Shown: positions 8,586 through 18,406 of the stretch, piece by piece | Layout of the letters: the number at the start of each line of letters is the position of its first letter | Position numbering within the stretch: position 1 is the stretch's first letter | Assembly (NCBI GenBank): GCA_021773275.1 | Contig: JAJFKJ010000018.1 | Coordinates: forward strand, 1-46,389 | From: Gammaproteobacteria bacterium | GTDB taxonomy: Bacteria > Pseudomonadota > Gammaproteobacteria > JABCZS01 | DNA length: 46,389 nt | Direction of reading: 5' to 3' | The notes under the pieces: generated by a model | The model's database searches: none | Seen by the model: the letters and a program-made list of their open reading frames with translations, nothing else | Told to the model about the DNA's origin: nothing | Program-made: the position numbers and the translations under genes

Positions 8586-8931
8586 CTCGATAAACCTTTA
8601 AAAACTTCCATGACGGACTCTTCTGCACAGACTGTACAGGTAAAAACACAATTTCGCCATCAGCCTGTAAAACTTCAACTCCATTCTCACTGATCTCTAA
8701 AATTTTGCCACCTTCAAATTCATCACCAACACTTAAGGTACGACCATTCACTAAAGCCAGCTTTCTTTCATCGCCTACCAGCACCAATTTTGCTGCCAGT
8801 GTAGCCGCCTCTTCTTCAACCACAGTATCGCCACCCACATAAAAACCCCCTCTAGGCATTGTAGGGTCACGCTGAGCGTGGCCAACAACGCAAAGCAAGG
8901 ATAAAATAATAGCTAAGCATATTCTAGCCAC
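8578..8931 (-). CDS. mshK: MSHA biogenesis protein MshK
   Basis: A 117-aa secreted protein. A signal peptide spans about residues 1-19 (ending VVGHA before QRDPTMP). The mature start RDPTMP is the typical MshK/GspC-PilP-like opening, and the short beta-rich body has the pattern AKLVLVGDERKLALVNGRTL with the GDEFEGGKILEI loop. The family is thought to connect the inner-membrane MshI/MshJ complex to the MshL secretin in the periplasm, as PilP does for PilQ. It overlaps mshJ by eight bases at its start and mshL by eight bases at its end. Recognition rests on operon position as much as on sequence, because these small proteins diverge quickly. Confidence 0.85.
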   Translation of the reverse strand: MARICLAIILSLLCVVGHAQRDPTMPRGGFYVGGDTVVEEEAATLAAKLVLVGDERKLALVNGRTLSVGDEFEGGKILEISENGVEVLQADGEIVFLPVQSVQKSPSWKFLKVYRDE

Positions 8932-9601
8932 CGATCCACCCCTCTTCAGAGCTTAGCGTGTAAACTTGAATTGTAACAGCTCCTGTTGGGTAGTCTTGCA
9001 CTTCGTATTCAAAATAACCCCACAGCAGTTTCCACTTTAAGTTTTCTAGCTTTATTAGATAATCGATCGTTGTAAAATAATCCCCTTGAAAAGTCATTTC
9101 AATACCTTTCCGGAATAGCTGCGCTTCTTCTTCATCAGCCGTCTGATAAGAAGAAAGTTTTTCTGCTTGCAAACTTCGTATGCTCAGCAGTTCTAAACCA
9201 GATTCCGGTGACAAAGCCTGCTGCAGTATCCCCCCCATTTGTGAGGCCGGTATTAAGTTTTCGAAATACTCTAAAAGCTGGCCATCTAAGTCATCAATTT
9301 GCGACTTAAGCCCTCGCGAGCGCGCAGAACCCGGGTTAGCCAAGCTCGCGTCCACCTCTGCCATCAGCAAATCAATTTTTGTATGTGTTGCTTCAACAGT
9401 GCTCGTTGTTGTTTTCAGTTCAGCATCCACAAGCTTAACTTTTGATTTGATAGGTGAAATCAAAAAAACATTACCCAACATAAATACTAGCACAGCAAGC
9501 CCAAAAAACAGCAATACCCTTTGCCGTTTATTCAAATTACGGTAGCGTTCGCGTAGCTTTTTTCTAAGCTCGCCGATATCCATGTTTGCAGCATTACCCA
9601 T
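8924..9601 (-). CDS. mshJ: MSHA alignment-complex protein MshJ (PilO-like)
   Basis: A 225-aa bitopic inner-membrane protein. A basic cytoplasmic N-terminus (LRKKLRERYRNLNKRQR) precedes one membrane helix at about 29-48. A coiled-coil stretch (about 55-125) with regular Lys/Glu/Leu follows, then a PilO-like ferredoxin fold containing GLELLSIRSLQAE and the block FQGDYFTTIDYLIKLENLKWKL. This layout matches MshJ/PilO, which pairs with a PilN-like partner to form the inner-membrane alignment complex. The ATG at 9601 is used; Met7 (9583) is an alternative. It sits four bases downstream of the PilN-like gene and overlaps mshK by eight bases. Confidence 0.88.
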   Translation of the reverse strand: MGNAANMDIGELRKKLRERYRNLNKRQRVLLFFGLAVLVFMLGNVFLISPIKSKVKLVDAELKTTTSTVEATHTKIDLLMAEVDASLANPGSARSRGLKSQIDDLDGQLLEYFENLIPASQMGGILQQALSPESGLELLSIRSLQAEKLSSYQTADEEEAQLFRKGIEMTFQGDYFTTIDYLIKLENLKWKLLWGYFEYEVQDYPTGAVTIQVYTLSSEEGWIGG

Positions 9602-9605
9602 GCGA

Positions 9606-10196
9606 TCACTCTGTTGCTAAAATAAAGCTAATATAACCTTCTTCACTGCTAGATTGCAGCACCTCAAATACTTTAAAGTTTTTATCAGCAAAAAATTCGT
9701 CCTTGCCCAGATTACTGATAAACGCTAAAACCTGATCGACTTGAAAAGCATTGCCATGGAAACGATAGGTCTTTTCTTGGTGGTCAATCTCTATTTGCGT
9801 TAACCAAACCCCCGTTGAAATTTGTTTTGCCAGCGCTTCTAATGGCTTGGAAAAGCCAGGAATATCGTTTAACTGAGTTTTCATGGCCTGTAGCATTTCT
9901 GTTTTAGAATCAATTTCGCCCTGTATTCTTTCACCTTGCTCTTCAATTAATAATTTTGTTTCTTCTGGGTACTGTGCTTCCAGTGTCGTCAAGGTAGCTT
10001 GCAATGTTTCTTGCTCTTGTGTCAAAACACTTAGTGTGCGGTTCGCAACCGTAAGTTTTATTACCTGCATTAAGAACAGCAATACGAAACCACCAATAGC
10101 CACCATGCCCAAGGTGCGCAACAAGCCATCAGACACCATGTGCCTTACTTCTTCTTCCTTAGGTAAACGTGTATACAGGTTAATGTGTTGTGTCAT
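9606..10196 (-). CDS. PilN-like MSHA alignment-complex protein (MshI2 type)
   Basis: A 196-aa bitopic protein. The short N-terminal motif QHINLYTRLPKEEE matches the PilN 'INLLP' region that binds the PilM-like cytoplasmic protein. One membrane helix at about 29-50 is followed by a coiled coil (about 52-100) and a small C-terminal domain with the PilN-like GVWLTQIEIDHQEKTYRFHG. Its start overlaps the end of mshI in an ATGA, so the PilM-like and PilN-like partners are made in step. Vibrio-type descriptions of the locus often fold this gene under the mshI name; I leave the symbol blank because naming varies. Confidence 0.85.
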   Translation of the reverse strand: MTQHINLYTRLPKEEEVRHMVSDGLLRTLGMVAIGGFVLLFLMQVIKLTVANRTLSVLTQEQETLQATLTTLEAQYPEETKLLIEEQGERIQGEIDSKTEMLQAMKTQLNDIPGFSKPLEALAKQISTGVWLTQIEIDHQEKTYRFHGNAFQVDQVLAFISNLGKDEFFADKNFKVFEVLQSSSEEGYISFILATE

Positions 10197-11335
10197 GCAT
10201 CAACCTCCAGGTCGCGCAACACACCCCCTAATGCAATTAAACAACGTGCTTGCTCAATGCGCTCCAGCGGCTTATTAAAGCTAAGCTTTTCATTTAAATC
10301 GAGCGGTTTTACATCAGCAGACAACATACCTTGCAAAGCGTTAATCAGCGTCTCTTGACCTTGCAGCATGCTTAACACCCAAAAATCTTGCATTTGCCCG
10401 CGACTCAAGTGGCTTTGATAATAAGAAATGGAACGCTCAATTTCTTTACTGACGCGATCCATCGTTTCAGCATCGGGTGCTGCTTCATCACTATCTGTAT
10501 AAGATAAAACTGTTTCTACATCACGGGCTAAGCATAAAAGATTCTCACGATTTACAGCAATTTCCGCATAATTGGGCTGTAACAGCAGCAATCCTGTTTC
10601 TTTATCTTTGCTACTTGCCATTGCTGGGCTTGCAGGCTGCGATGTATCAGTGGGTGCTGGTGACATCAAGCCACCTGTGGCTGGGGTTGCAGTATCAGCA
10701 GGTGTTGCTGCTGCCATCAGGCCTTCGGTGCTGGGCGCAGCCGCTGTAGGCTGTATGACCTCGGCAGAAGCAGCAGGTGCATCCGACTTATTTTGCCGTT
10801 CTAACAAGGTTAAGAAATTTGCCAAAGACAGCTCTGGAATATCAATGCTATTCACTTTTAAGCCCGCGGCCTCTACCACCTTTATGACGTTCTCAATAAC
10901 TTTTAGCTCTGCCACAACCACATGTATTTTTTCTTTTTGCCCTGGGCGTACTGGCATCACAAAAGCATCTACGACCGCCTCATTAAGCGGAAAGGTAATT
11001 AAATCTTTAACTAAGTAGCGGGCAGCATTTGCCAGCTCTTCTTCTGGCACCTTAGGTGAGTCGATATAAATTAAACGGTATTTGCCGGGCTCTAATACAA
11101 AGTTAACCAACACATGTTGTAAATTATTTTGGTGTACAAAGTTTTTCAGCTTAGCAGGGAACTCTTCTTTCGTAGCGCAGGGTATATACTCGCAGAGCTG
11201 GACTTTTGGCTTGGGTACGTCATTGTCCATGCTGGTACGATAAGCCACGGCAATACCGTGTTCATCGAAATGAACTGACAAAAAGCCCACCGTCGACTCT
11301 TCTTTTTTCTTGAAGCTAAATGAAAACAATGCCAA
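10193..11335 (-). CDS. mshI: MSHA biogenesis protein MshI (PilM-like), TTG start
   Basis: A 380-aa cytoplasmic PilM/actin-fold-like protein, the first gene of the msh operon. The N-terminus ALFSFSFKKKEE followed by VGFLSVHFDEHGIAVAY is the usual PilM-type opening. PilM-like blocks RYLVKDLITFPLNEAVVD and KVNSIDIPELSLANFLTLL are visible. The only plausible start is a TTG at 11335 preceded by AGGGA; the next Met is about 36 residues in and would remove the conserved start. An Ala/Pro/Thr-rich insert at about 192-245 contains two copies of a GLM-Ala/Pro-Asp-Thr pattern and interrupts the fold between two conserved halves. It overlaps the PilN-like gene by four bases. Function as a cytoplasmic anchor is from the PilM family. 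Confidence 0.87.
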   Translation of the reverse strand: MALFSFSFKKKEESTVGFLSVHFDEHGIAVAYRTSMDNDVPKPKVQLCEYIPCATKEEFPAKLKNFVHQNNLQHVLVNFVLEPGKYRLIYIDSPKVPEEELANAARYLVKDLITFPLNEAVVDAFVMPVRPGQKEKIHVVVAELKVIENVIKVVEAAGLKVNSIDIPELSLANFLTLLERQNKSDAPAASAEVIQPTAAAPSTEGLMAAATPADTATPATGGLMSPAPTDTSQPASPAMASSKDKETGLLLLQPNYAEIAVNRENLLCLARDVETVLSYTDSDEAAPDAETMDRVSKEIERSISYYQSHLSRGQMQDFWVLSMLQGQETLINALQGMLSADVKPLDLNEKLSFNKPLERIEQARCLIALGGVLRDLEVDA

Positions 11336-11389
11336 TCCCTGTCAATTATTCAACTAGCAAATTTGCCGTCTTATGCTACACCACCCTCC

Positions 11390-11422
11390 AGTATAGTTGC
11401 TTAACGCAAAGTTGCGTAGCAA
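11390..11422 (-). promoter_or_regulatory. Candidate msh operon promoter region with adjacent dyad
   Basis: On the minus strand a perfect -10-like TATACT lies at 11390-11395, about 55 bases before the mshI start. Directly upstream is an imperfect dyad (11397-11422) with arms TTGC..ACGCAA and TTGCGT..GCAA. No good -35 lies 17 bases upstream, so an activator or an alternative sigma factor may be needed. The dyad could equally be an mRNA hairpin after nhaA, though it has no T-run. The rest of this 105-bp gap shows nothing else. Confidence 0.35.
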
Positions 11423-11440
11423 GCATACAGATAGCAGCGG

Positions 11441-12640
11441 TTATTTTGTGTATTCTTGCACAAAAGACTCATCCACTAGGGCACTATTACGTGCCTGACA
11501 GTTTCGCAAAATCAAGTAGCCCACAATACCCGCTGTCAAAGAGCCCAAAAGGATACCTAAGCGGTCAGCCGCAAAGCCATCTGGCATCGTGCCTGGCGTA
11601 AAGGCTAGTGAAGCAATAAATAAACTCATGGTAAAACCAATACCACACAAAATGCTGCCACCGTACATCGCAGGCCAGCTAGTATTACGCGGGAGGCTCG
11701 CAAAGCCTAGCTTAATAGCAACCCAGACAAAACCTAAAATACCTATTTGCTTACCTACAAACAGGCCAAGCGCGACACCCAGGGTCACGGGGTTTATCAA
11801 ATCTGTCAGCGTTAAGTCTAACAAGCTGACGCCGGCATTGGTAAAGGCGAAAATCGGCACGATTGCATAAACCACGTAAGGGTGCAGGGTATATTCCATT
11901 TTTTTCAGCGGTGACTCCCCCACACGCGCACCTTTGTGCGGCACCATCAAGCCCAAGGCAACACCCGCGAGCGTTGCGTGAATGCCTGATTTCAATACAA
12001 ACAACCACATGACAATGCCCACCAAGACATACGGCATGGTCAACTTCATATTCATTCGATTAAAAATAAACAAAATGCCTAAGCATATTAGAGAACCCAC
12101 CAACATATTAATAGACATGTCGTGCGAATAAAATACCGCAATAATCGCGATCGCGGCAATATCATCAAAAATGGCAAGCGAGAGTAAGAACATGCGTAAT
12201 GCCGTTGGCACGCGTGGGCCTAATATGGCCAACACACCTAGCACAAAAGCAATATCTGTTGCCGTGGGAATAGCCCAACCATGGATATATTCGGCATGAC
12301 CAAAATTAAATGCAACGTAAACAAGCGCCGGTACCAGCATGCCGCCGACTGCACCGATGGCAGGCAAGGCTATTTGCGATGGGCTAGACAGCTCACCTTC
12401 TAAAAATTCCCGTTTTACTTCCAAAGCGATTAGCAAGAAAAAGACCGCCATCAAGCCATCATTAATCCATAACAGCAGGGGCTTTTCAAGGCTTTGTTCG
12501 CCCAGACGGATGCCAAAAGGGGTATCTAATAACAAATTATAAAAAGGGCTTAAAGGGGAGTTCGCGACAATCAGTGCCAAAACGGCTGCAAAAAATAACA
12601 GTGCGCCACCTACAAGTTCGCGCGTATAAATCTTATTCAT
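11441..12640 (-). CDS. nhaA: Na+/H+ antiporter NhaA
   Basis: A 399-aa inner-membrane antiporter that expels Na+ in exchange for H+ and sets pH and sodium tolerance. Hallmarks are the TATDIAFVLG motif with Asp129, the paired aspartates Asp159-Asp160 in LAIFDDIAAIAII (the ion-binding pair) and the later FVGKQIGI segment with its Lys. About twelve hydrophobic segments are visible, and the length is close to the E. coli protein (388 aa). The ATG at 12640 has GGTGGAAAG upstream. It is 23 bases downstream of aroE and 105 bases upstream of mshI, so partial read-through into the msh operon is possible. No sign of truncation. Confidence 0.95.
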   Translation of the reverse strand: MNKIYTRELVGGALLFFAAVLALIVANSPLSPFYNLLLDTPFGIRLGEQSLEKPLLLWINDGLMAVFFLLIALEVKREFLEGELSSPSQIALPAIGAVGGMLVPALVYVAFNFGHAEYIHGWAIPTATDIAFVLGVLAILGPRVPTALRMFLLSLAIFDDIAAIAIIAVFYSHDMSINMLVGSLICLGILFIFNRMNMKLTMPYVLVGIVMWLFVLKSGIHATLAGVALGLMVPHKGARVGESPLKKMEYTLHPYVVYAIVPIFAFTNAGVSLLDLTLTDLINPVTLGVALGLFVGKQIGILGFVWVAIKLGFASLPRNTSWPAMYGGSILCGIGFTMSLFIASLAFTPGTMPDGFAADRLGILLGSLTAGIVGYLILRNCQARNSALVDESFVQEYTK

Positions 12641-12663
12641 TTAGCTTTCCACCTCTTGCGGTT

Positions 12664-14291
<1,628 letters not shown>

Positions 14292-16574
14292 CTAGTCTTC
14301 TTTTGCCTCGTAAGGCACTGCATGCGAGCAGTTTTTTACCGGGCAAACTTGCTCCGTACCACGTCGCTTGGTTGTTTTGATGGTTGTCATCAAGAACCCG
14401 CATTTAGCGCAAGGTGCATCTAGAGGCTCGTTCCATACGGCATATTTGCAGTCGGGGTAGCGTTCGCAAGAATAAAAGATTTTGCCATAGCGCGATTTGC
14501 GCGAAACCATATTGCCTTTAGAGCAGTCGGGGCAACGCACACCTGAATCAGCTGGTTTTTCTAAGGGCTCGATATGTTTACATTTCGGGTACGCCGAACA
14601 CCCTATAAATTTACCATAACGGCCATGACGAATAATTAATGGCTCTTTGCAATCTGGGCAATTACGATCAATAGTTTCCGGCTCTTCCTCTTCATCACCA
14701 CCGACACTACGTGTGTAATCACACTCTGGGTAGCCCGAGCAACCAACAAACTTGCCGCGTCTTCCCAAGCGTGTTGTTAAAGGCTTTTCACATTTTGGAC
14801 AGTTCTCGTCCATTTTTTCTTGTGTGACATCACTACGCTTTACATTTTCTTCTGTATCATCAACCAGATGCTTAAATGGTTTCCAGAATTTTCTCAGCAG
14901 TGGCACCCACTCCGACTCACCCCGTGCTATTGCATCCAGGTCATCTTCTAGGCGTGCTGTAAAATCATAATCCACATAGTCGGTAAAATAATTCGTTAAA
15001 AACTTACTGACTACGGTAGCAACATCTGTTGGTCGAAAACGTTTTTTGTCCATTTCGACATATTCCCGCGCCTTTAGCGTAGAAATAATACTGGCATACG
15101 TAGAAGGGCGACCAATACCATGCTCCTCTAAAGATTTAACCAAACTTGCTTCGGTAAATGCCGGTGGTGGCTCCGTGAAATGCTGCTTGCCGGCGATATC
15201 TTTCGCTTTCACCACTTGGCCTTCTTCTAGTTCTGGTAAAAACTTCTCGTCATCTTCTTTCTTCTCATCATCTGTACCTTCCTGATACACGGCGATGAAG
15301 CCAGCGTTTTTAATGCTAGAGCCTGTGGCTCTGAATGTATTACCTTCACCACAATTAAAATCAACACCCACGGTATTAATTGTTGCGTGGATCATTTGGC
15401 ACGCCATGCTCCGCTTCCAAATCAAACTATACAATTTATATTGTTCTGCCGTTAAAAAGGACTTAATCTCGTCAGGAATATGTGTAACAACTGTCGGGCG
15501 AATGGCTTCATGCGCCTCTTGCGCATTCTTCGATTTAGATTTGAATATCCGCGGTTCATCAGACAAGTTTTCCTTGCCATAGCGCTCTATTATTAAATTG
15601 CGAATCTCATCTACCGCTTCATTTGCAAGATGGGTAGAGTCTGTACGCATATAGGTGATTAAACCTTCAACGCCGTTGCCAACATCAACCCCTTCATAAA
15701 GTGTTTGTGCTGTACGCATCGTGCGCTGTGTAGTAAAACCTAGTTTGCGTGCTGCTTCTTGTTGCAGTGTAGAAGTAATAAACGGAGGGGCCGGGTTCCG
15801 TTTACGTTGCTTTTTATCGACCTTGGCAACCGTTAACTCGCCATTACTCAGTTTTTTCAGTTTTTCTTGTGCCGTAGTGGCTGTTTTCTCATCCGTGATC
15901 GTAAACTGCTCAAATTTTTCACCTTCGTATTTGGTAAGCTTGGCAATAAAATCCTGCTTATCTACATTAAGGTCTGCCTCAATACTCCAAAATTCCTTTG
16001 CCTCAAAGGCATCGATTAACGCTTGCCGCTCAACAATCATACGTAGGGCAGGGCTCTGCACTCGCCCGGCGGATAAACCACGGCGGATTTTCTTCCACAA
16101 CAATGGTGATAAATTAAAACCTACCAAGTAATCTAAAGCGCGGCGTGCCTGTTGCGCGTGTACCAGCTCCATTGATAGCTCGCGGGGGTTGTCCATGGCA
16201 GCTTGTACCGCTGTTTTGGTAATCTGGTTAAAGGCAACGCGAAAAACTTTTACGTCTTTTAACAATCCTTTTTCTTTGGCAATTTCATATAAGTGCCACG
16301 AAATCGCCTCACCCTCACGATCCGGATCCGTTGCAAGATAGAGCTCTTGGGCATTAGCCATCTCCTTCAGGAAAACATCAACGTGTTTTTTATTCTTCTC
16401 AATGAGGTCATAGCGCATCGCAAAATCATGCTCTGGGTCTACGGCACCTTCTTTCGCAACCAGGTCGCGAACATGGCCATAAGAGGCGATGATCTTATAT
16501 TCTTTTTTACCTAAATATTTTTGTAAAGTTTTAGTCTTGGCGGGTGATTCCACCACGATGACGCGTTTACTCAT
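14292..16574 (-). CDS. topA: DNA topoisomerase I TopA
   Basis: A 760-aa type IA topoisomerase that relaxes negative supercoils. The Toprim domain starts VIVVESPAKTKTLQKYLG (Glu9) and carries the acidic triad in DPDREGEA (83-90). The active-site Tyr is Tyr308 in GLITYMRTDST. The C-terminus has four cysteine modules of the CPxC..C..C type between about 595 and 755. The protein is about 100 residues shorter than E. coli TopA because fewer C-terminal zinc/ribbon modules are present. It follows smg after 112 bases and precedes hemF by three bases, so it probably shares transcription with hemF and aroE. TopA sits where enterics have yrdD, a protein resembling its C-terminal zinc modules. Confidence 0.96.
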   Translation of the reverse strand: MSKRVIVVESPAKTKTLQKYLGKKEYKIIASYGHVRDLVAKEGAVDPEHDFAMRYDLIEKNKKHVDVFLKEMANAQELYLATDPDREGEAISWHLYEIAKEKGLLKDVKVFRVAFNQITKTAVQAAMDNPRELSMELVHAQQARRALDYLVGFNLSPLLWKKIRRGLSAGRVQSPALRMIVERQALIDAFEAKEFWSIEADLNVDKQDFIAKLTKYEGEKFEQFTITDEKTATTAQEKLKKLSNGELTVAKVDKKQRKRNPAPPFITSTLQQEAARKLGFTTQRTMRTAQTLYEGVDVGNGVEGLITYMRTDSTHLANEAVDEIRNLIIERYGKENLSDEPRIFKSKSKNAQEAHEAIRPTVVTHIPDEIKSFLTAEQYKLYSLIWKRSMACQMIHATINTVGVDFNCGEGNTFRATGSSIKNAGFIAVYQEGTDDEKKEDDEKFLPELEEGQVVKAKDIAGKQHFTEPPPAFTEASLVKSLEEHGIGRPSTYASIISTLKAREYVEMDKKRFRPTDVATVVSKFLTNYFTDYVDYDFTARLEDDLDAIARGESEWVPLLRKFWKPFKHLVDDTEENVKRSDVTQEKMDENCPKCEKPLTTRLGRRGKFVGCSGYPECDYTRSVGGDEEEEPETIDRNCPDCKEPLIIRHGRYGKFIGCSAYPKCKHIEPLEKPADSGVRCPDCSKGNMVSRKSRYGKIFYSCERYPDCKYAVWNEPLDAPCAKCGFLMTTIKTTKRRGTEQVCPVKNCSHAVPYEAKED

Positions 16575-16601
16575 GCCTTTTTATGCCCTCTAGCTCTATG
16601 T

Positions 16602-16629
16602 GCTTACCCATGGGGTGCCATGGGCAAGC
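16602..16629 (-). other. Strong hairpin in the smg-topA gap
   Basis: An inverted repeat with seven perfect pairs around a GGTG loop (CCCATGG / CCATGGG), one mismatch, then four more pairs (GCTT / AAGC). It lies in the leader of topA, about 28 bases before the start codon on the minus strand. No T-run follows on either strand, so a simple intrinsic terminator is unlikely. A supercoiling-sensitive or mRNA-folding role at topA is only a guess. Confidence 0.5.
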
Positions 16630-16686
16630 TAAAACTTACCTCAACTTGGTAGGCTTTTGCAAGGGGTCTTTGTCCTAATTTTGCAA

Positions 16687-17169
16687 TTAATGCATAATTT
16701 CCGTAAATTCGTCCAGCATAAGTTCTTCAAGCCACTCAACTGGAGGGCCGTCATCTCGCTCACAGTTGCAAAGAACCATCAGGGTAACCCACTTCAGCTG
16801 GTCTAAATCAACTAAATGGCTCCCTAAGGCCAGGGCTCGCTCAATTACCATTTCTCGCACCTGTGCATCAACGATGCCACACTGCTCCATAAATACGATA
16901 AAACCACGACAATCCGCTGACAAGCGTTGCATCTCTTCTTCACTATAAATGCGCAAGCTCCCTACCGTTTGCGCCCGAACACCTTCTGCGCGGCCTTCTG
17001 CCATACGCAAGTCTTCTAGCCAATCAAACGCTTTATCTATTTCACCTTTATCAAATCCTGCTGCTTCTAATTCGTCCGTGAGGATATCTTGGTCTGCTTC
17101 TACCTCCATATCTGCATCAAAAACATGATCAAATAAGTACATCAACACATCCAGCATATTTTCTTTCAT
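16687..17169 (-). CDS. smg: Smg family protein (DUF494)
   Basis: A 160-aa acidic cytosolic protein of the Smg/DUF494 family. The N-terminus MKENMLDVLMYLFDHVFD and the block ELEAAGFDKGEIDKAFDWLEDL are the family signatures. RIYSEEEMQRLSADCRGFIVFMEQ and QLKWVTLMVLCN mark the C-terminal half. The function is unknown; the gene is almost always beside dprA. Here its ATG overlaps the dprA stop in an ATGA, so the two are co-translated. The protein is rich in Asp/Glu and has no membrane segment. Length is normal for the family (about 157 aa in E. coli). Confidence 0.93.
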   Translation of the reverse strand: MKENMLDVLMYLFDHVFDADMEVEADQDILTDELEAAGFDKGEIDKAFDWLEDLRMAEGRAEGVRAQTVGSLRIYSEEEMQRLSADCRGFIVFMEQCGIVDAQVREMVIERALALGSHLVDLDQLKWVTLMVLCNCERDDGPPVEWLEELMLDEFTEIMH

Positions 17170-18275
17170 TTTCTGCCCCCTGTGACCTGAGTGTATCCCC
17201 CAGGCATTGCTTGTACTTGACCCCGAAGCGATAGCTCCATGAGTCGGCTTGCGATTATCGGCGCAGGTAAGTTGCTCCGCGCCACAATATCATCTACAGC
17301 TGTAACTTCATAGCCTATATTTTTTAGTAATTTTTTATCCTCCTTTGTTAAATATTTTTCATTATCCCGTGCTTGTCTTGATGCCTGCACATCAAACGCG
17401 ACTGTAAATTCTTGTAGCAAATCTGTAACTGAAGTTACAAGCTTTGCACCCTGTTTAATAAGGCTATTTGTTCCTGACGCCATCGGATTATGTAAAGAAC
17501 CAGGTATTGCCATCACTTCACGACCCTGTTCCATTGCATGGCGAGCGGTTACCAAAGAACCACTGCGTTGTGCTGCCTCAACAACTAACACCGCTTGCGA
17601 TAAGCCGCTAATAATGCGATTACGTTGTGGAAAATATTTGCCATTAGGCGACGTGTTTAGACAATGTTCTGAAACAATGGCACCCCCTTTTGAAACAATC
17701 TCATGTGCCAGTTTTTGATGCCTTGCGGGGTAGACCTGATCCAAGCCTGTCGCAACAACAGCGATGGTCGCACCACCTGCAGCCAAAGCGCCCATATGCG
17801 CTTGCGCATCTATACCCAGGGCCAGGCCGCTGGTCACCGGAATACCTGCACCCGCTACTGATCGTGCAAAATCATAAGCCATTTCCTGTGCGCCGCAGCT
17901 CGGGCGACGAGAACCGACCATTGCCAGCTGTACTTCCGCTAAAAGCGATACCTTACCCTGTACAAACAGTAATAAGGGCGGATTGCGGATTGCTCTTAAT
18001 ATATCTGGGTACGCAGGGTCATCCAGGGTAAGCAGGTGATGGTTATCCTGCTCTAGCCACCGCAGTTCATCGCTAATACGAGCCCAATCTGGGTGCTGCA
18101 GCTGCATGATTTGCTTAGCGTTAAATCCAAAATCTGCCAGTTCATTGGCGCCCAGCTCAAATAAGTCAGCAGGTCGGGTGATATTTGGCACGAGGCGAGC
18201 AATTTTTTGGCTGGCGTGTAGGCCCAAGCATGCTGCGTACAACCAGTCTTCTTTGTTTATAAATGTTTGTTTCAT
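17166..18275 (-). CDS. dprA: DNA-processing protein DprA (Smf)
   Basis: A 369-aa single-strand-DNA-binding protein that loads RecA on incoming DNA during transformation. An N-terminal helical (SAM-like) region (1-80) precedes a Rossmann-type core with GSRRPS (121-126), SGLALGIDAQAH (149-160) and QRNRIISGLS. The C-terminal 60 residues form a winged-helix DML1-like domain (ATAVDDIVARSNLPAPIIASRLMELSL-type pattern). Nothing is missing, so the gene looks functional. It is the first gene of the leftward dprA-smg-topA-hemF-aroE-nhaA set, divergent from def across 131 bases. Competence in this organism is not proven by dprA, which is nearly universal. Confidence 0.94.
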   Translation of the reverse strand: MKQTFINKEDWLYAACLGLHASQKIARLVPNITRPADLFELGANELADFGFNAKQIMQLQHPDWARISDELRWLEQDNHHLLTLDDPAYPDILRAIRNPPLLLFVQGKVSLLAEVQLAMVGSRRPSCGAQEMAYDFARSVAGAGIPVTSGLALGIDAQAHMGALAAGGATIAVVATGLDQVYPARHQKLAHEIVSKGGAIVSEHCLNTSPNGKYFPQRNRIISGLSQAVLVVEAAQRSGSLVTARHAMEQGREVMAIPGSLHNPMASGTNSLIKQGAKLVTSVTDLLQEFTVAFDVQASRQARDNEKYLTKEDKKLLKNIGYEVTAVDDIVARSNLPAPIIASRLMELSLRGQVQAMPGGYTQVTGGRK

Positions 18276-18406
18276 CTAAAACCCAACATTGTTATTATCA
18301 CCGCCTATTTATCAGTATAGCTAGGATTCAGCCTGGGTTGCTAATTTTCAATTTTTTTTAATTTAGGGTAAAATACCACTATTCAGCTCACAAAATTAGT
18401 TATTAT

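Noticed and set aside
12339-12542. Plus-strand open frame opposite nhaA, representative of many antisense frames in the window
   Set aside because: It lies wholly inside a well-supported gene, has no ribosome site and shows no recognisable domain.
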